Program-made: the position numbers and the translations under genes
Shown here: positions 1-18,316 of the stretch, piece by piece
Numbering within the stretch: the first letter of the stretch is position 1
Layout of the letters: each line of letters opens with the position of its first letter
Notes under the pieces: generated by a model
Database searches by the model: none
What the model was told of the DNA's origin: nothing
Seen by the model: the letters and a program-made list of their open reading frames with translations, nothing else
From: Silurus meridionalis
Taxonomy: Eukaryota; Chordata; Actinopteri; Siluriformes; Siluridae
Reading direction: 5' to 3'
Assembly (NCBI RefSeq): GCF_014805685.1
Contig: NC_060896.1
Location: forward strand, 13,596,889-13,660,888
DNA length: 64,000 nt

Positions 1-2271
1 AAGTATATTTGTATTCAGAAATAAATGTATGTATGGCCATTTATATTTGTCTTAGAAACTAAACGTTTTACAAGCCTTAAGTAAAATTAAATCCAATCTA
101 AAACATCCAAACTTTTTGCCTGAAAGTATATAGAAACTTTTTTTTTAATTTAAATATGTTTGTGAGTCAGTATGTTACTGAGATTAGTCAGTCACAAACC
201 TTCAATTTGCTTTTTAAATAAAACGTGGTCGTGCAAAGGAAAGATGATTTTGTAATTATATAGCACAGTGTGAGGTTTTCTATCATCATGAAGTTATTTT
301 GAAACCATAACCAGTACTTTATTTTATCATATATCGTTTGACCCTCAACCCCAAAAGCCGTTAACTTATAGGTTGTGGCTGGGGAGTGTTTTTTAAGCAT
401 AACCACCGTAGCCATCAAGCTGTGTAATGTTTTAGGCGGAATTGGCGCTGAACAGAATAAGCAGACATCCAGGGTTGTTGAAGTGCCACAGTGCCTCCTG
501 GGTACACTTAGGAAACTGAGAAACTAGTTGTGAAATCTAAGAGAACAATGTCTGGCATCACATTTCACCCATACTGCATGTGGTTTGTTGCTGTCCTGTG
601 AAAGTAGGGTTGTGGTAATAGGCACTGAAGTTTTCCAAATGCATTTGGCTCAAAGCTGTAGTTGTCCCCCATGAGCTCCTGAAAGTCTTGAAGATAATCC
701 AAATCATTACAAGTTGTTCTGGCTGCAACACAGCATAATCCCCTTCTCAATCTTTCGATAAGAGAAGCTTCCATTTGAATTAAAAGTAAGTTGTTATTTT
801 TTTAATTTTCTGAAGAAAAATGTTAAACACTGACTGCTCTTCTGGATGCTTACCAGCAAATGTGCAGCTTTCATATCCACACTGGCCAGTTGGCTTGGCA
901 GCTTAATGACACCCGTTCATTATCCAATTACACATTAGGCAGGGCAGATTAGAAATCCTGGCCACATGAGAAGACCATTCTATGGTGGTGGTTTTGGGTT
1001 TTAAAATCGGTTGTGGTTTTTGCAATACTTATTATAAAACCAGACATGTGTATTTTATTTGTTTATCAGTTTTATTATGTGGTGAAAAGGAGTAGTGAAT
1101 TCTTCATCTCATTTTTTTTTTTTTTGTCTAAGAAAGACATGTAAGCTGCAAATGTATAATGTCAGTGAGGATAATTCTCTGGTCACAGATATGAATTCAT
1201 TTGTTTGGTGTATATTGGATTGATAATTGTTTTGAGGGGTACAACTTTGATGTAAGAGTGGGATGACTGCATTTTTAGGATAGATTGATGATTCACTATG
1301 ACCCTAGATAAAACAGTTACTGAAGACGAATGAATGTGATGTAATTTGCATTATATGCAGAAATTTTTTTATAAACAAATAAAAGAGAGAATAATTACAT
1401 CATTATGTGACAGAATGCACAAGTCTAATTAATAGAATCCATACATCCATAAAAAAAATGAGTCTGGAAATGTATTGTCTATCAGCTTGCCTTACAAACA
1501 ACAAGACCACCCCAGTATAATGTGCAAATGTATGTTTATCGTATTGTTGATAATCTTAGAGCTACAGAGCTGACCATGATCAGAACTTAAATAAGACTTC
1601 AAACACTGTTAATTTTGTGAAAATATGTTTATTTATTTATAGTTGTAATTATATGTCAAGTCCTGGCTCTAAGTGTTATGTGTTATTATAAACCTTGAAA
1701 ACAATAATCATAATGCTGGGCAGAGTAATGTTTGGCATCTTGTACCTGTAGTCTCTCTCTATACAGTAGTTTTTCCACAATGTGCGCTGCGTAGCTGTGC
1801 TTTCACCCATCTATTACTTTAATGACAGCTTTCATACAGCTCAGCTGCCTGCTTTCCTCTAGTGCTCACCACCAGCCGGCACAAAAAGAGATTATCAGAG
1901 TACTTTGAATGAGTCATCACTTTAAACTACAGACAGAGTTTATTGCTTCAAAAAAGACATTATGAATATTAAAGCAGGACTTTTTTAAGGAATGTATTTT
2001 GTTCTACTGTGTAGCATCACAAAGGAGCAGAGACAAACTCAAAGGGTTAGATATAAACAAAGCTTCAAGGCCTTTGCCCACAAGGAAATGGTGCTTATTA
2101 AATTGTTGCTCTGTAATTCCATTTTAAATAATGTTTTATTATTGAGACTTGTGATAGAAACAAGCTAAAAGCTCAAGGGAGCTGGGACAGGATGGTGGGA
2201 TTGAGCCGTTATTGGCAGCTGGCAGCACAGAGGCTATTGCTGTACAGTTAGAAAAAAAGAGTGTCTGTCTG

Positions 2272-2278
<7 letters not shown>
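1..2278. other. Non-coding AT-rich sequence
   Basis: No recognisable exon, RNA gene or intact transposon is visible apart from one unexplained short open frame at 565-774, listed separately. Composition is AT-rich, with a T-run near 1113-1125 and an A-run near 1449-1457. The block 1750-1900 is less AT-rich and non-repetitive, but I cannot assign it a function. Confidence 0.5.
565..774 (-). other. Unrecognised 69-codon open frame
   Basis: This open frame on the minus strand encodes a non-repetitive, protein-like 69-residue peptide rich in Leu, Arg, Cys and aromatic residues, with an acidic stretch in the middle and a Pro/His-rich end. A GTGAAA donor-like sequence falls just before its stop, so it could be an exon, but no convincing acceptor lies directly upstream. 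I do not recognise the family. It could equally be a chance open frame or a piece of an old transposon. Confidence 0.13.

Positions 2279-2333
<55 letters not shown>
2279..2333. repeat. (AT)n microsatellite
   Basis: A pure AT dinucleotide tract of about 27 units follows a short TCTG/TG run. It directly abuts the hAT-like fragment starting at 2334. Confidence 0.97.
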
Positions 2334-2336
<3 letters not shown>

Positions 2337-2473
2337 CCCTCAAAATTGACGTGTTAATAACATGTTAACGGAAATTTTACTAATACTAATTTTATTGATG
2401 ATCGATTAATGCAGCATGCATTTCTGTGTGACCATTTTATAAAAATAAAAAATAATAATAAAAAAAATAATGT

Positions 2474-2561
<88 letters not shown>

Positions 2562-2596
2562 TAGGCGTAATTAAAATCTTTAACGCAACACACATT
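2334..2596. mobile_element. Diverged hAT-type MITE fragment split by a (TA)n tract
   Basis: The left edge (2334-2400) resembles the widespread fish repeat end AGGGCTGTCAAAATTAACG followed by GTTAATAAC-type inverted GTTAA motifs, with substitutions. The right flank (2559-2596) carries TAATTAAAATCTTTAACGCA, typical of the other arm of the same family. A (TA)n tract at 2482-2558 has expanded inside the element. The same family appears better preserved at 24386-25373. No coding sequence remains. The family name comes from memory of the terminal sequence. Confidence 0.42.
2482..2558. repeat. (TA)n microsatellite
   Basis: This uninterrupted TA tract of about 38 units lies inside the hAT-like fragment. 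Confidence 0.97.
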
Positions 2597-2598
2597 TA

Positions 2599-2768
<170 letters not shown>

Positions 2769-2769
2769 G

Positions 2770-3143
2770 AATGTTTTATGTTTTTGTCTTTTATATACGA
2801 TTGGCTCTCTTTACCCATGTCGAGAACAGCTTTAGTACCTCAAAGAGTGATTCTTCTGTAATGATGTTTCACTGTAAGTCTCGATGGCTGTAATTAATGT
2901 GCCCTGCCTGCTGAGTAAGACAGTAATAATAGTGACGAGCCATTATAGCAGCCCACCCCCATACTTTACATGTGTTTGGGAGCAAATTACTGACCTGGTC
3001 GATAAGCAGTGGGCACATGGGCAAATCGATATCCGCACTCCCAGGGAACAATCTTCAGCTTTAATGACAATACATTGATTTTTAAATAACTGCTCATGTT
3101 TCAGAAACACTAATCACTCTACCCTCCCTGAAGTCAGTCTCAG

Positions 3144-3212
<69 letters not shown>

Positions 3213-5979
3213 CTATCTATTACTTTTCTTTTTCTTGCTCTTTTTTGCCTCTTTATGTCAATAACTTGAGAATGATGGATAGCTGTGATTTATGTTAGAT
3301 TCTATTATCTTCCACAGCCCCTAGCTGCATTAAAGTAAGATTCACTTTTTTTTTAATCCTCAAAAGGTCATTTTCAGGAATTGATTCTAGAAAATTGTCT
3401 TAAAACTTCACATTCCTAACTAGGTCAAACCACTTTTCAGCACTTTCCAGGAGTTGTTTGACAAGACAAAGTGCATTATGTTGCCACGGCCCCCATGTCA
3501 AGTGATGTTACCACGGTACTCTAAATAGCCTTCTCACCTTGACATTGTGCTCAGGTCATTCGAGCCACTCGGGGCAGCCAGCCCAGCTGGCATTACAGGC
3601 CAGATAAAGAGGTAGCACTGCTGTTCTTCCAGTCTGTCTCACTGACTGACTGCACAGCATAAATAAATGATCAGGGGAAGTGGAGGAGGTGGAAGGAGGG
3701 AAGCTGTATGGGGCTGTATGGGCTGAGACAGACTCCCTCTCACGTCTTCATTTCCCCTCCGAGGAGTGACTAGCAGGCAAACAAACCCCGCTGTCAGAAA
3801 ACAGCCAGACAGCAGCGTTAATTAGAGCAACAGAAGCACAGGCGGTGAGGGCAGGTACACACACACAAACACACATATCCCTATACACAAGCAGGATGCT
3901 TTCAGTTAATGGAACAGAAGCCTGGTATCCGAGGCACTTTGTTTGCAGCCTTCAGAAAAGAATTTGGGATTCTTCCCAATTAATTAGGCCTTAGACCACA
4001 CATTTCTCAGCCCACCTTCCTCTGCCCCTCCTTTCCCTATATGTTAGGTAATTTCTAATGTCTCATGTTTTAGTTAGGGTTGACCTGGACTGTAACAGTT
4101 GAATGAGATCAGTAGACGAAGCAGACCACTGTTTGGGGAATCAGAAAGCTTCTGCAAAAGATATGAGCACCAGGCTAGCACTGATGTGGACTATTGCAGG
4201 CAAAGCTGAGCAAAGCCTACTTTATTCCCCATGCTGCAAACTCACTAACAAATGCAGACATTGAGCAAGTGGCAAATCCTCCAATCGCAGCTTGGCTCAG
4301 AAAGAGAGGGTGAGACAGGAAAACAAAAACAGCAAGTGGTGTTAGTGTTGGTAAGTGTCTTATTAACATAGGATGATGCCAGCAGTGTGTATATAACCAA
4401 GGCTCGTCACATTGCACATATTGTCAGCGTGACCAGAAAAAGCTTTCATCGCCAATGGAATTATGTTTTAATCCATTATTATTATTATAGCGAAGGGAAG
4501 GAAGCTAAGCCCTCAGAAGAGCTTATGATAATGTACCACTCCTTCTATATCATATCACTCATATTTTATTTTAAAGCCCTCTTCTTCTCTTTTTTGATAT
4601 GGGCTCCTGTCTAAAGCATCTAATGCAAGGCAGCTGTGAAGGCCTCTATGGAGACGATAAATAATTCAAACATACTTGTTCTTTGGGGCTCTTTTCTGCC
4701 GTCTAGTCTCCGGAGGTTTTTCCTGGCCCATATTGTCCATTATGACAGGCCATTATCTGGCCTTCAGGCCGCTGTCTCTCCGTTTGTTACCTAGACTCCC
4801 CCTCGGACCCCGTAACCTTCAACCAGGCGAGGAGAATGATCGAGGTGGTATTGTTATATAAACACTGGAGCCTGAGGCAAGAGAGCAAGAGAAAGAGATC
4901 TCGGTCTAACACACACAGTGTTGTTATGCCACACAGAACTAAAACAGCGAGTACCATGTTTCACCCACTTCTCATACTGCTGTATCAAGGAACCATTTAG
5001 CTCATATTGACAGAGTCATGTTCAAGCCAAATGTCTTCAACTGATTCCACTAATTCAAATGAAGAGAAATAGATATTAGAGTTATTTAAAGGATATTAAT
5101 GGATTCTTTGTAGGAGCAATAAGGGAACAGATGGATAGTGTTCTCTGCCAAACATATACTGTTATCATATATGGACACCTGCTGGTTTGGGCCAAAACAT
5201 TATCAAACCATATAGAGGTATGCTATTAGTGTCTCGGTAAGAAACATACATTGGTATGTGGAACCATGACTTACAATTCTGGCTTTTGTCCTAATTATTT
5301 TATTACATAAAAGCTTTGCCTGCTCTGAATTGCCTGACATTTATTATGTATATAATGAAGACATGAAGGATGTCAGGACTGAGTTTGTATGCAAAATCCC
5401 AGCATAGTATTAATCATTTGCATGATCATATCAATGAATCCTATATGTGTCTTATGCACAAATATAGACATATAGTATGGCAACGTTTGCACACATTCCT
5501 GTTTCATCCGTAATTAAATAGTGCATATTAATATAGGTGTAATAAAAAAATTATTGTAATATTTGCACTTTCCTTTCTGAATTATGAGCACCTCTTTCAT
5601 ATCTAGCTTTTAGATCCTCTCAGTTCTTCCTGGCATATTTGTTCAAGCTCTGTCAAATTTCATACTGTACACAGCATATTGTTATTTATGTTTTTGTTTT
5701 ATCTATGTTTTCTTTGTACATTTTTATATTTTGGAGAATATATGTGTCTTGGTGACAAGCCATGTATTTTACCAATAGGATATATGTGGTGAAAACCGTT
5801 ATGTTTACTGTATATGTGATGCACTTGGTTTCATTTAGGAAAGTAGATCTCAAGGCGTGTGATAGCCATCTCGGATCAATGCCTGGGGCGGCCCTTGAAT
5901 CAATGAGCCTGGAGCATCTCGGGGAACCATGTCGTATCTCTCTGGAGGCCTCAGCTCGAGAGAGAGAATGCAAAAGAGC
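2770..5979. other. Non-coding sequence with one compound microsatellite
   Basis: No exon or transposon is recognised. The block 4690-4860 is unusually GC-rich for the region and non-repetitive, and 3480-3840 is moderately GC-rich with homeodomain-type TAAT cores. Both are possible regulatory sequences, but this cannot be tested without a comparison. The rest is AT-rich unique-looking DNA. Confidence 0.45.
3145..3220. repeat. Compound (CT)n(CTAT)n microsatellite
   Basis: About 24 CT units are followed by about seven CTAT units, a pyrimidine-rich compound repeat. Confidence 0.96.
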
Positions 5980-6001
5980 ATGTGTGTGTGTGTGTGTGTG
6001 T

Positions 6002-6041
<40 letters not shown>
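5980..6041. repeat. Compound (TG)n(GA)n microsatellite
   Basis: About 11 TG units are followed after AAA by about 18 GA units. Confidence 0.96.
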
Positions 6042-6043
<2 letters not shown>

Positions 6044-6157
6044 CTGACCTCTGTAATTACCCTGTCCTGCAGCTCTAATTCAAATGTGTTCTGACTGAGA
6101 TAATTGCCTATTGGAAAGCCCAGTTGAGTCTCATGATAATCACTAGCAAAACCCCCA

Positions 6158-6159
<2 letters not shown>

Positions 6160-6192
<33 letters not shown>
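6160..6192. repeat. (GT)n microsatellite
   Basis: A pure GT tract of about 16 units. Confidence 0.95.
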
Positions 6193-6193
<1 letters not shown>

Positions 6194-6565
6194 GCTGCAC
6201 TATATCCAGAGTCCTGTGCTTAGAGTGATCAGAGGCTGATGTTTGTGTTTTGGTGCTGGCTGGCAAGCCTATCATGGTCCCAGAGGGACAAGACAGCCTA
6301 ATCAGAGCTCTGATAACATCAGAGAAGGTGGGGGGGGTGAGATTGAAGGAGGGAGAGGTGGATAAAAAAGAAGGAAAAGGAGGGGAGAGCTAGGAATGGG
6401 TATATTTATGTAGTTAATGAGGGGACAAACATGACTGTGCTCTGTAGGGAGAGGGCCAAGCTCTAGAGCAGTGGCCAAAAAAGTCCCAGAGGCCAGAGCT
6501 GCTGCCATGGCAGCACAGAGTCCCAGTGCTACTCATTATATCACTTACACCCTGGGTACCTAATA

Positions 6566-6566
<1 letters not shown>

Positions 6567-6622
<56 letters not shown>
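6567..6622. repeat. (CA)n microsatellite
   Basis: A pure CA tract of about 28 units followed by a short TATATA. Confidence 0.96.
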
Positions 6623-6628
<6 letters not shown>

Positions 6629-6687
6629 GCCTTTCTGATTAATTCATGAAAGCCGGGAGAGGGTGATTGAGAACAGTGGCAATAGGA

Positions 6688-6689
<2 letters not shown>

Positions 6690-6780
<91 letters not shown>
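6690..6780. repeat. (CA)n microsatellite
   Basis: About 45 CA units with a single G interruption at 6721, only about 70 bp after the previous CA tract. Confidence 0.97.
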
Positions 6781-6782
<2 letters not shown>

Positions 6783-7049
6783 ATACACTTTCCTATTACC
6801 TTGGCATCAACACTCAGCCAGACTTCATCTATCTGGCAACAAAACACAGGGAGGGGAAAAACAGCCTTACAGATGTGTTGTGAAACATTAATGGCTCCTA
6901 CTGCAGTTCTTCATGCGTGTTGCTGAAGGGCAGCCAAAAACCATGTGCAACCCCATGAGCGTGTGTCTTTGTACACATTTGTGTGCTTTAATGTGGCTGC
7001 TTTTATTGTTGTGTAGATTAGCAGGCATAAACACACCACACAGCTCAGG

Positions 7050-7050
<1 letters not shown>

Positions 7051-7104
<54 letters not shown>
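7051..7104. repeat. (TG)n microsatellite
   Basis: A pure TG tract of about 27 units. Confidence 0.96.
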
Positions 7105-7105
<1 letters not shown>

Positions 7106-7543
7106 ATGTTGGGGTTTTGCCCACGCACGTGTGCCTTTATCGAAGCTGCACAGACGTGGTGTGGGTAGCCGCCTCGGGGAGGTGCCCACTGGCACTGTCA
7201 GCCAGGAAATGGGTCTGGATATGGATTGCTCCAATTGAATTAAAACCATTAGCTGCAGAATGATGGGGTTCCTGGAGAAAATGCAGGGAATTAATTTGAT
7301 TGCACGAGCATGAAGAACTGGGTCTAATGGTGAGCAGAGCAGGGGCATTGCAGACAATAGAACAGATCTCGATCGAGTAATTTTGTGAGACAGATAAATA
7401 TTAAGGGTGGGGGACCAATAGAAAATAAAAACAGGAAGTAGTGTGGAAAGTGGCCTGATAAAATCTAAATGAATGGCCATCGTGTCATACGCAGCCCTAT
7501 ATATGATGACAGATGTAGAGCTCATTTCTAGGAAAAAGAGACA
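7105..7543. other. Unique non-coding block between TG repeats
   Basis: This stretch is non-repetitive, moderately GC-rich, and open to no recognised protein. The part 7225-7310 is dense in homeodomain-type cores (CAATTGAATTAAAACC, CCATTAGCTG, GAATTAATTTGATTG), so it is one of the candidate regulatory blocks of the desert. Homology was not testable. Confidence 0.35.

Positions 7544-7582
<39 letters not shown>
7544..7582. repeat. (TG)n microsatellite
   Basis: A TG tract of about 19 units, followed by an imperfect GTGTGTG. Confidence 0.95.
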
Positions 7583-7590
<8 letters not shown>

Positions 7591-7931
7591 ATTGTCTACA
7601 CACAACACCCATGACACTTCAACGCTACAATGAATCTGTTAATGCTGTTTAATGTCTTTTTACTCCTCACGATGCTAACCACCTGCACGTTTCCTCCACC
7701 TCCTCTGGTGTGTTTACACAGGCATTGCTGCCCCTCCCTTTCTTTCCCTTCCTCGCTCTCATCCTCCCTTTCCCATGAGGCCACTGTAGCTTAGCAGGAT
7801 GTCTAGGATCACGGGAGGTCAAGCAACGGCGGCTCAGCTCTGGTTTCACCTCCACATGTTAGTTCTGTTGTCAGCACTGAGGAGGGGTGTGAAAGTAACC
7901 CCAAGGACAGTGAAAATGGATCAGCCTTGCA

Positions 7932-7935
<4 letters not shown>

Positions 7936-7970
<35 letters not shown>
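7936..7970. repeat. (TG)n microsatellite
   Basis: A TG tract of about 17 units. Confidence 0.95.

Positions 7971-9538
<1,568 letters not shown>

Positions 9539-9608
<70 letters not shown>
9539..9608. repeat. (TA)n microsatellite
   Basis: About 35 TA units, ending directly at the left edge of the MITE that starts at 9611. Confidence 0.97.
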
Positions 9609-9610
<2 letters not shown>

Positions 9611-9613
<3 letters not shown>

Positions 9614-9934
9614 TGGAACCTCGGGTTACGAGCGCCCCTGGATACGTAAAATTCAGGTTAAGAGTCGCAATTCATAAAAAATGTTGCCTCTAGTTACGAG
9701 AAATTTTTAAGGATACGAGCGTTGCGCACGGAAAAATCGCAGGCAGGTTAGTTTTTTTACGTATCGCCACGTGCTCTCGCTTCGCTCTCGTGCAGCACAT
9801 ACACATCCGCTCGTCGCTCTAACAGTGTGGAATTACTGAACTTTAAATACTGTACGTATTCGTAATTTGTATCGGGATACGAGCTTTTCAGGTTAAGAGT
9901 AAAGTGATGGAACCAATTAAACTCGTAACCACTG
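9611..9934. mobile_element. Tigger/mariner-like MITE
   Basis: The left end reads CAGTGGAACCTCGGGTTACG and the right end, read inverted, begins CAGTGG and shares the TTACGAG core, so short imperfect inverted repeats bound about 324 bp. The right end is followed by TA and the left end emerges from a (TA)n tract, fitting the TA target of mariner/Tigger elements. The motif TACGAG recurs inside. No transposase is present, so the copy is non-autonomous. The family assignment rests on the terminal sequence. Confidence 0.65.
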
Positions 9935-9937
9935 TAA

Positions 9938-9941
<4 letters not shown>

Positions 9942-9984
<43 letters not shown>
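9942..9984. repeat. (TA)n microsatellite
   Basis: About 21 TA units between two TA-targeting MITEs. Confidence 0.96.
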
Positions 9985-9985
<1 letters not shown>

Positions 9986-10437
9986 CACTATATTTCCAAA
10001 AAGTATTATTGGGTCACCTGGTCATAAGTTTGGTATGTGATTTTTGAACATTGTATTCCGCATTTAGTCCCAATTTGCTCTTATAATTCCCTCCACTCTC
10101 CTGGGCAGATGTTCCACTGGATTTTGGAGTGAGCTTATGGATATTTGAGTTCATCAGCCACAAGGTTATTACGAAAGGCAGGTACTGATGTAGGTGAGGA
10201 GACCTGGGCTGCAGTCACTGTTCCAATTGATCCAAAAGTGGTTCAGTAAGGATGAGATCAGAGATTTATAGCAGTCCATTCAAGATCTTCCTTTAAAAAG
10301 CATGTAAAGCATATCTTCAAGGAGCATCTTAAGACGCCATGTACAATTGAGTGCCTCCTGCTTTATGGTAACAGTTTGGAAAAGAACCAAAAATAGCAGG
10401 AAAGGTCAGGTGACCCAATACTTTTGTAAATATAGTG
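9986..10437. mobile_element. Tc1/mariner-type MITE
   Basis: The left end begins CACTATATTTCCAAAAAGTA and is followed by TTGGGTCACCTG; the right end is its inverted partner (CAGGTGACCCAATACTTTTG then TAAATATAGTG), giving inverted repeats of about 36 bp around 452 bp. A TA follows the right end. The interior is non-coding with no transposase motifs, so this is a non-autonomous Tc1-type element of a kind common in teleosts. It starts only one base after a (TA)n tract. Confidence 0.75.
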
Positions 10438-10439
10438 TA

Positions 10440-15487
<5,048 letters not shown>

Positions 15488-15560
15488 CACACACACACAC
15501 GTACACGCACACACACACACACACGCACACGCACACACACACACACACACATACACACAC
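15488..15560. repeat. Imperfect (CA)n microsatellite
   Basis: A CA tract of about 36 units interrupted by GTACAC, GC and AT variants, so it is older than the pure tracts nearby. Confidence 0.94.
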
Positions 15561-16910
15561 AGACTTTCCATATCTGTGTGAAATTTCTTGTGTAACCAGA
15601 ATTCTTGCAGAAGCCATTAGCAACAAATATATAATAGAGAACATTATAAAATAGTATTATTTTTGCAATTATCAATTTCATTGTAGAGGATCATAAAATA
15701 AAAAGCTACCAAAAATGTTTATCATTTTTAATAAGGCCACAATAGCAATCATATCTCTTATTATCTTTATTGTTATTTTAACAATCTGTCTTAACTGTTC
15801 TCGACTGTGTTTTAAGTGATCCACTGTACTGACTGATCTACTCGTTTGACGATCTTAGTGACAAGTAAATGTTCAAACAAAGCCCTCTTGTGTCTATTCA
15901 GTAGTGTAGACCTCTCCACCCCTGTTTCTTGTATCCCCTGTGCAGTATTTGTGTGTTTTAAGTGCCTCTGAGAGTGTAAAACTAGCCACAGCTCTCACAG
16001 GGCTGGCCAGCTGGGGGTGTCTGCTATCATGTTGAATTAAAGCTATGTCAACACATTTGGCACGACAGGGTCACATTTCACATTCCCTTCTCGCCTGTAG
16101 TTACACGGCTGGACGAACATAGTCACCAACTGTATGTACACGATTAACACACACACAAATACAAAGGCACAATAAATTGTACACATTTTTTTGCATCACA
16201 TCTAAATACATGTGTAGTTGTAAATGAAATCAAAATGTATAAATGATCAGCTTATAAAAAGCTCCTTGTTGTCAGCTGTCAGGTCGTGTTTAGTTAGAAA
16301 GCTGATTGTAGATATTAAATGGATTCGAAGAACATTTCTTATGGCTGACATCAAACGAGAAAGGAAGACATTTTTTGTCCCACAGCATTACCATCAAAGG
16401 GAATTAAAGAGGCTCTCATGGGACTTGCACTGACTGCTGCTCTGCGCTATGGCTTTTTGTTCTTCTGATCTGTTATGACACTATGTTGTGGTTCTGACTG
16501 GGGGTGAGCCTATTTGGGGCATGGGGGAGGGGGATGTAGTTAGGGCCCAACTAGCGCCCTAACTCCCTTCTCTGCTCTGCCTGTGAATGTGTGTGTGCAT
16601 GTGTGTGTGTTCATCTAGTGTTTGACCACTTATTAGGTGTGACAGCATCCACATCCATTTCTTCCTCAAGGGATTTTGCCCCACGCATTCATGAAATTAA
16701 ATGTACGTGTGCAATGTGGGGAACTATGAGCGTGTTAATTTATTTCTCATGGTATGCTTTGTTTCTTGGCTTTGCTCGCTGAGGTTTGTTAATAAGTTTG
16801 AAAGTGTGTGTGGGTAAAAAATGTTTTTTTTTTTTGCCCTGGAGATAGTAGCTTGAAGGTGACATCTGTCTGCCAGTGTATCATTACACTATAAATACCC
16901 CAGCGCAGTG
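15561..16910. other. Non-coding sequence, nothing recognised
   Basis: No exon, RNA gene or mobile element is seen. It is AT-rich with a short poly-T near 16825-16836. Confidence 0.45.
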
Positions 16911-16927
16911 TGCATGTGTGTGTATGT

Positions 16928-16984
<57 letters not shown>
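16911..16984. repeat. (TG)n microsatellite
   Basis: A TG tract of about 36 units with TATG interruptions at its left edge. Confidence 0.96.
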
Positions 16985-16987
<3 letters not shown>

Positions 16988-17163
16988 GAAGCAGCTGAGT
17001 GTTGTGCTTGACTGCATATCTCCAACCCATTCTGTCACCTCTGTAGAGCTCTTAATTATTCTGCTGTGCGCTCTGTTGCACACCCACCCATACTTTTCAG
17101 CATCACATGCAGGAGTAAACATTTACATAAACACCAATAATCAGATTAGTATTAATTTTGCTT

Positions 17164-17200
17164 GCAGATGCTTTTATTCAAAATGAATTACAATTGGGAC
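17164..17200. mobile_element. SINE tail fragment
   Basis: A short piece resembling the 3' end of fish tRNA-SINEs (GCAGATGCTTTTATTCAAA then AATGAATTACAATT). It is too short to place in a family with confidence. Confidence 0.35.
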
Positions 17201-17497
17201 ATCATACAACCAGAGCATATAGCTGCACTGTGGTTATGTTTTTTATGTTTAAGGCTCTTGTTCATGGACCCCATGGTGTCATTTTGACATTAAATTATTT
17301 TTTTATTTACTAACTTGGGTTAGTATTCTCTAACAACTCCTTCCCCATTTATATAATGAAGTCAAATCTGTGTGATCTGCAACACAATGTGAATGGTGCA
17401 GATTGAACAGTCACATCAATGTTTTGTAAAGTAATTGTCAACATTAGGCATATGTAGCTTTCTAATATTGCCTTCACTGGTCTGTTGCTGTGCCTGT

Positions 17498-17690
17498 ACC
17501 CTTACATTTATGCCATTTGGCAGATGCTCTAATCCAAAAAGGTTTTTTTCTTATTTACACAACAGAGCAGTTGAGGGTTAAGGGCTTTGGCCCAACAGGC
17601 CCGACAGTAACAGCTTGGCAGTGCTGGGAGTTGAACTTATGACCTCTGGATCATTCATCCAATGTCTTAATTGTGCTGCAATTCCAGTTC
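17498..17690 (-). mobile_element. tRNA-derived SINE (HE1-like), reverse orientation
   Basis: Read on the minus strand, a degenerate tRNA-like head with a B-box-like stretch (from CATAAGTTCAACTCCCAGCA) is followed by the typical body containing GGGCCTGTTGGGCCAAAGCC and CTTAACCCTCAACTGC, and by the tail AGAGCATCTGCCAAATGGCA. This is the architecture of the common fish SINE with a LINE-like 3' end. The copy is diverged. Confidence 0.65.
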
Positions 17691-17699
17691 AAAATGTTG

Positions 17700-18268
17700 C
17701 ATCATATAGATTGTTTGTAGTTCACTGTAATTAAACGGTACCAATAACTACTTAAGCCTGTAAATGTAAAGTTGTGATAAAAAATTGTTTTATATAACCT
17801 TTTATGAACTGAGTGGTAGCAGTCATGTTTTTTTCCCAGTTTGCATGGGAAACAACATTATTACAGCTTGTGAATTACCACTTACAAGACAAGAGCTAAA
17901 TCCCACTAATACTAGTGCACAAAAGCAGCATGCTATTGTAGATCACATGTTAATTATACATATTAATTAGCAGATAATACAGGGTGGAGGTTTTCTTTAT
18001 TATTTCTATAATTTACATCTTTATATCTTTACAGCCATATTTCTTACATAATGATATAATCATTGTTGATTGATCGTCAGTTACTAGTTTATGCTAGTCA
18101 ATGTGAAGGTAAATCTGGAGCTCTTTCCAAAAACACTAGACACATAAATACAAATTTGATTAGATGCCAGATGACCAAGATGTATTTTTTATTAATCACT
18201 TGTACAGTATAAGCTTCACTTATTAATCATTAAAGGTAGGAGCAAAAGTACACTCATTCTCATACTCA

Positions 18269-18269
<1 letters not shown>
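17700..18269. other. AT-rich non-coding sequence
   Basis: Nothing recognisable beyond plain AT-rich DNA. Confidence 0.5.

Positions 18270-18312
<43 letters not shown>
18270..18312. repeat. (CA)n microsatellite
   Basis: About 21 CA units. Confidence 0.95.

Positions 18313-18316
<4 letters not shown>

Noticed and set aside
3145..3220. Regular repeats as a possible CRISPR array
   Set aside because: This is a simple microsatellite in a vertebrate genome; there are no unique spacers.
6911..7612. A 233-codon minus-strand open frame
   Set aside because: Much of it is Thr-His repeats from CA microsatellites, and the rest has no family features.
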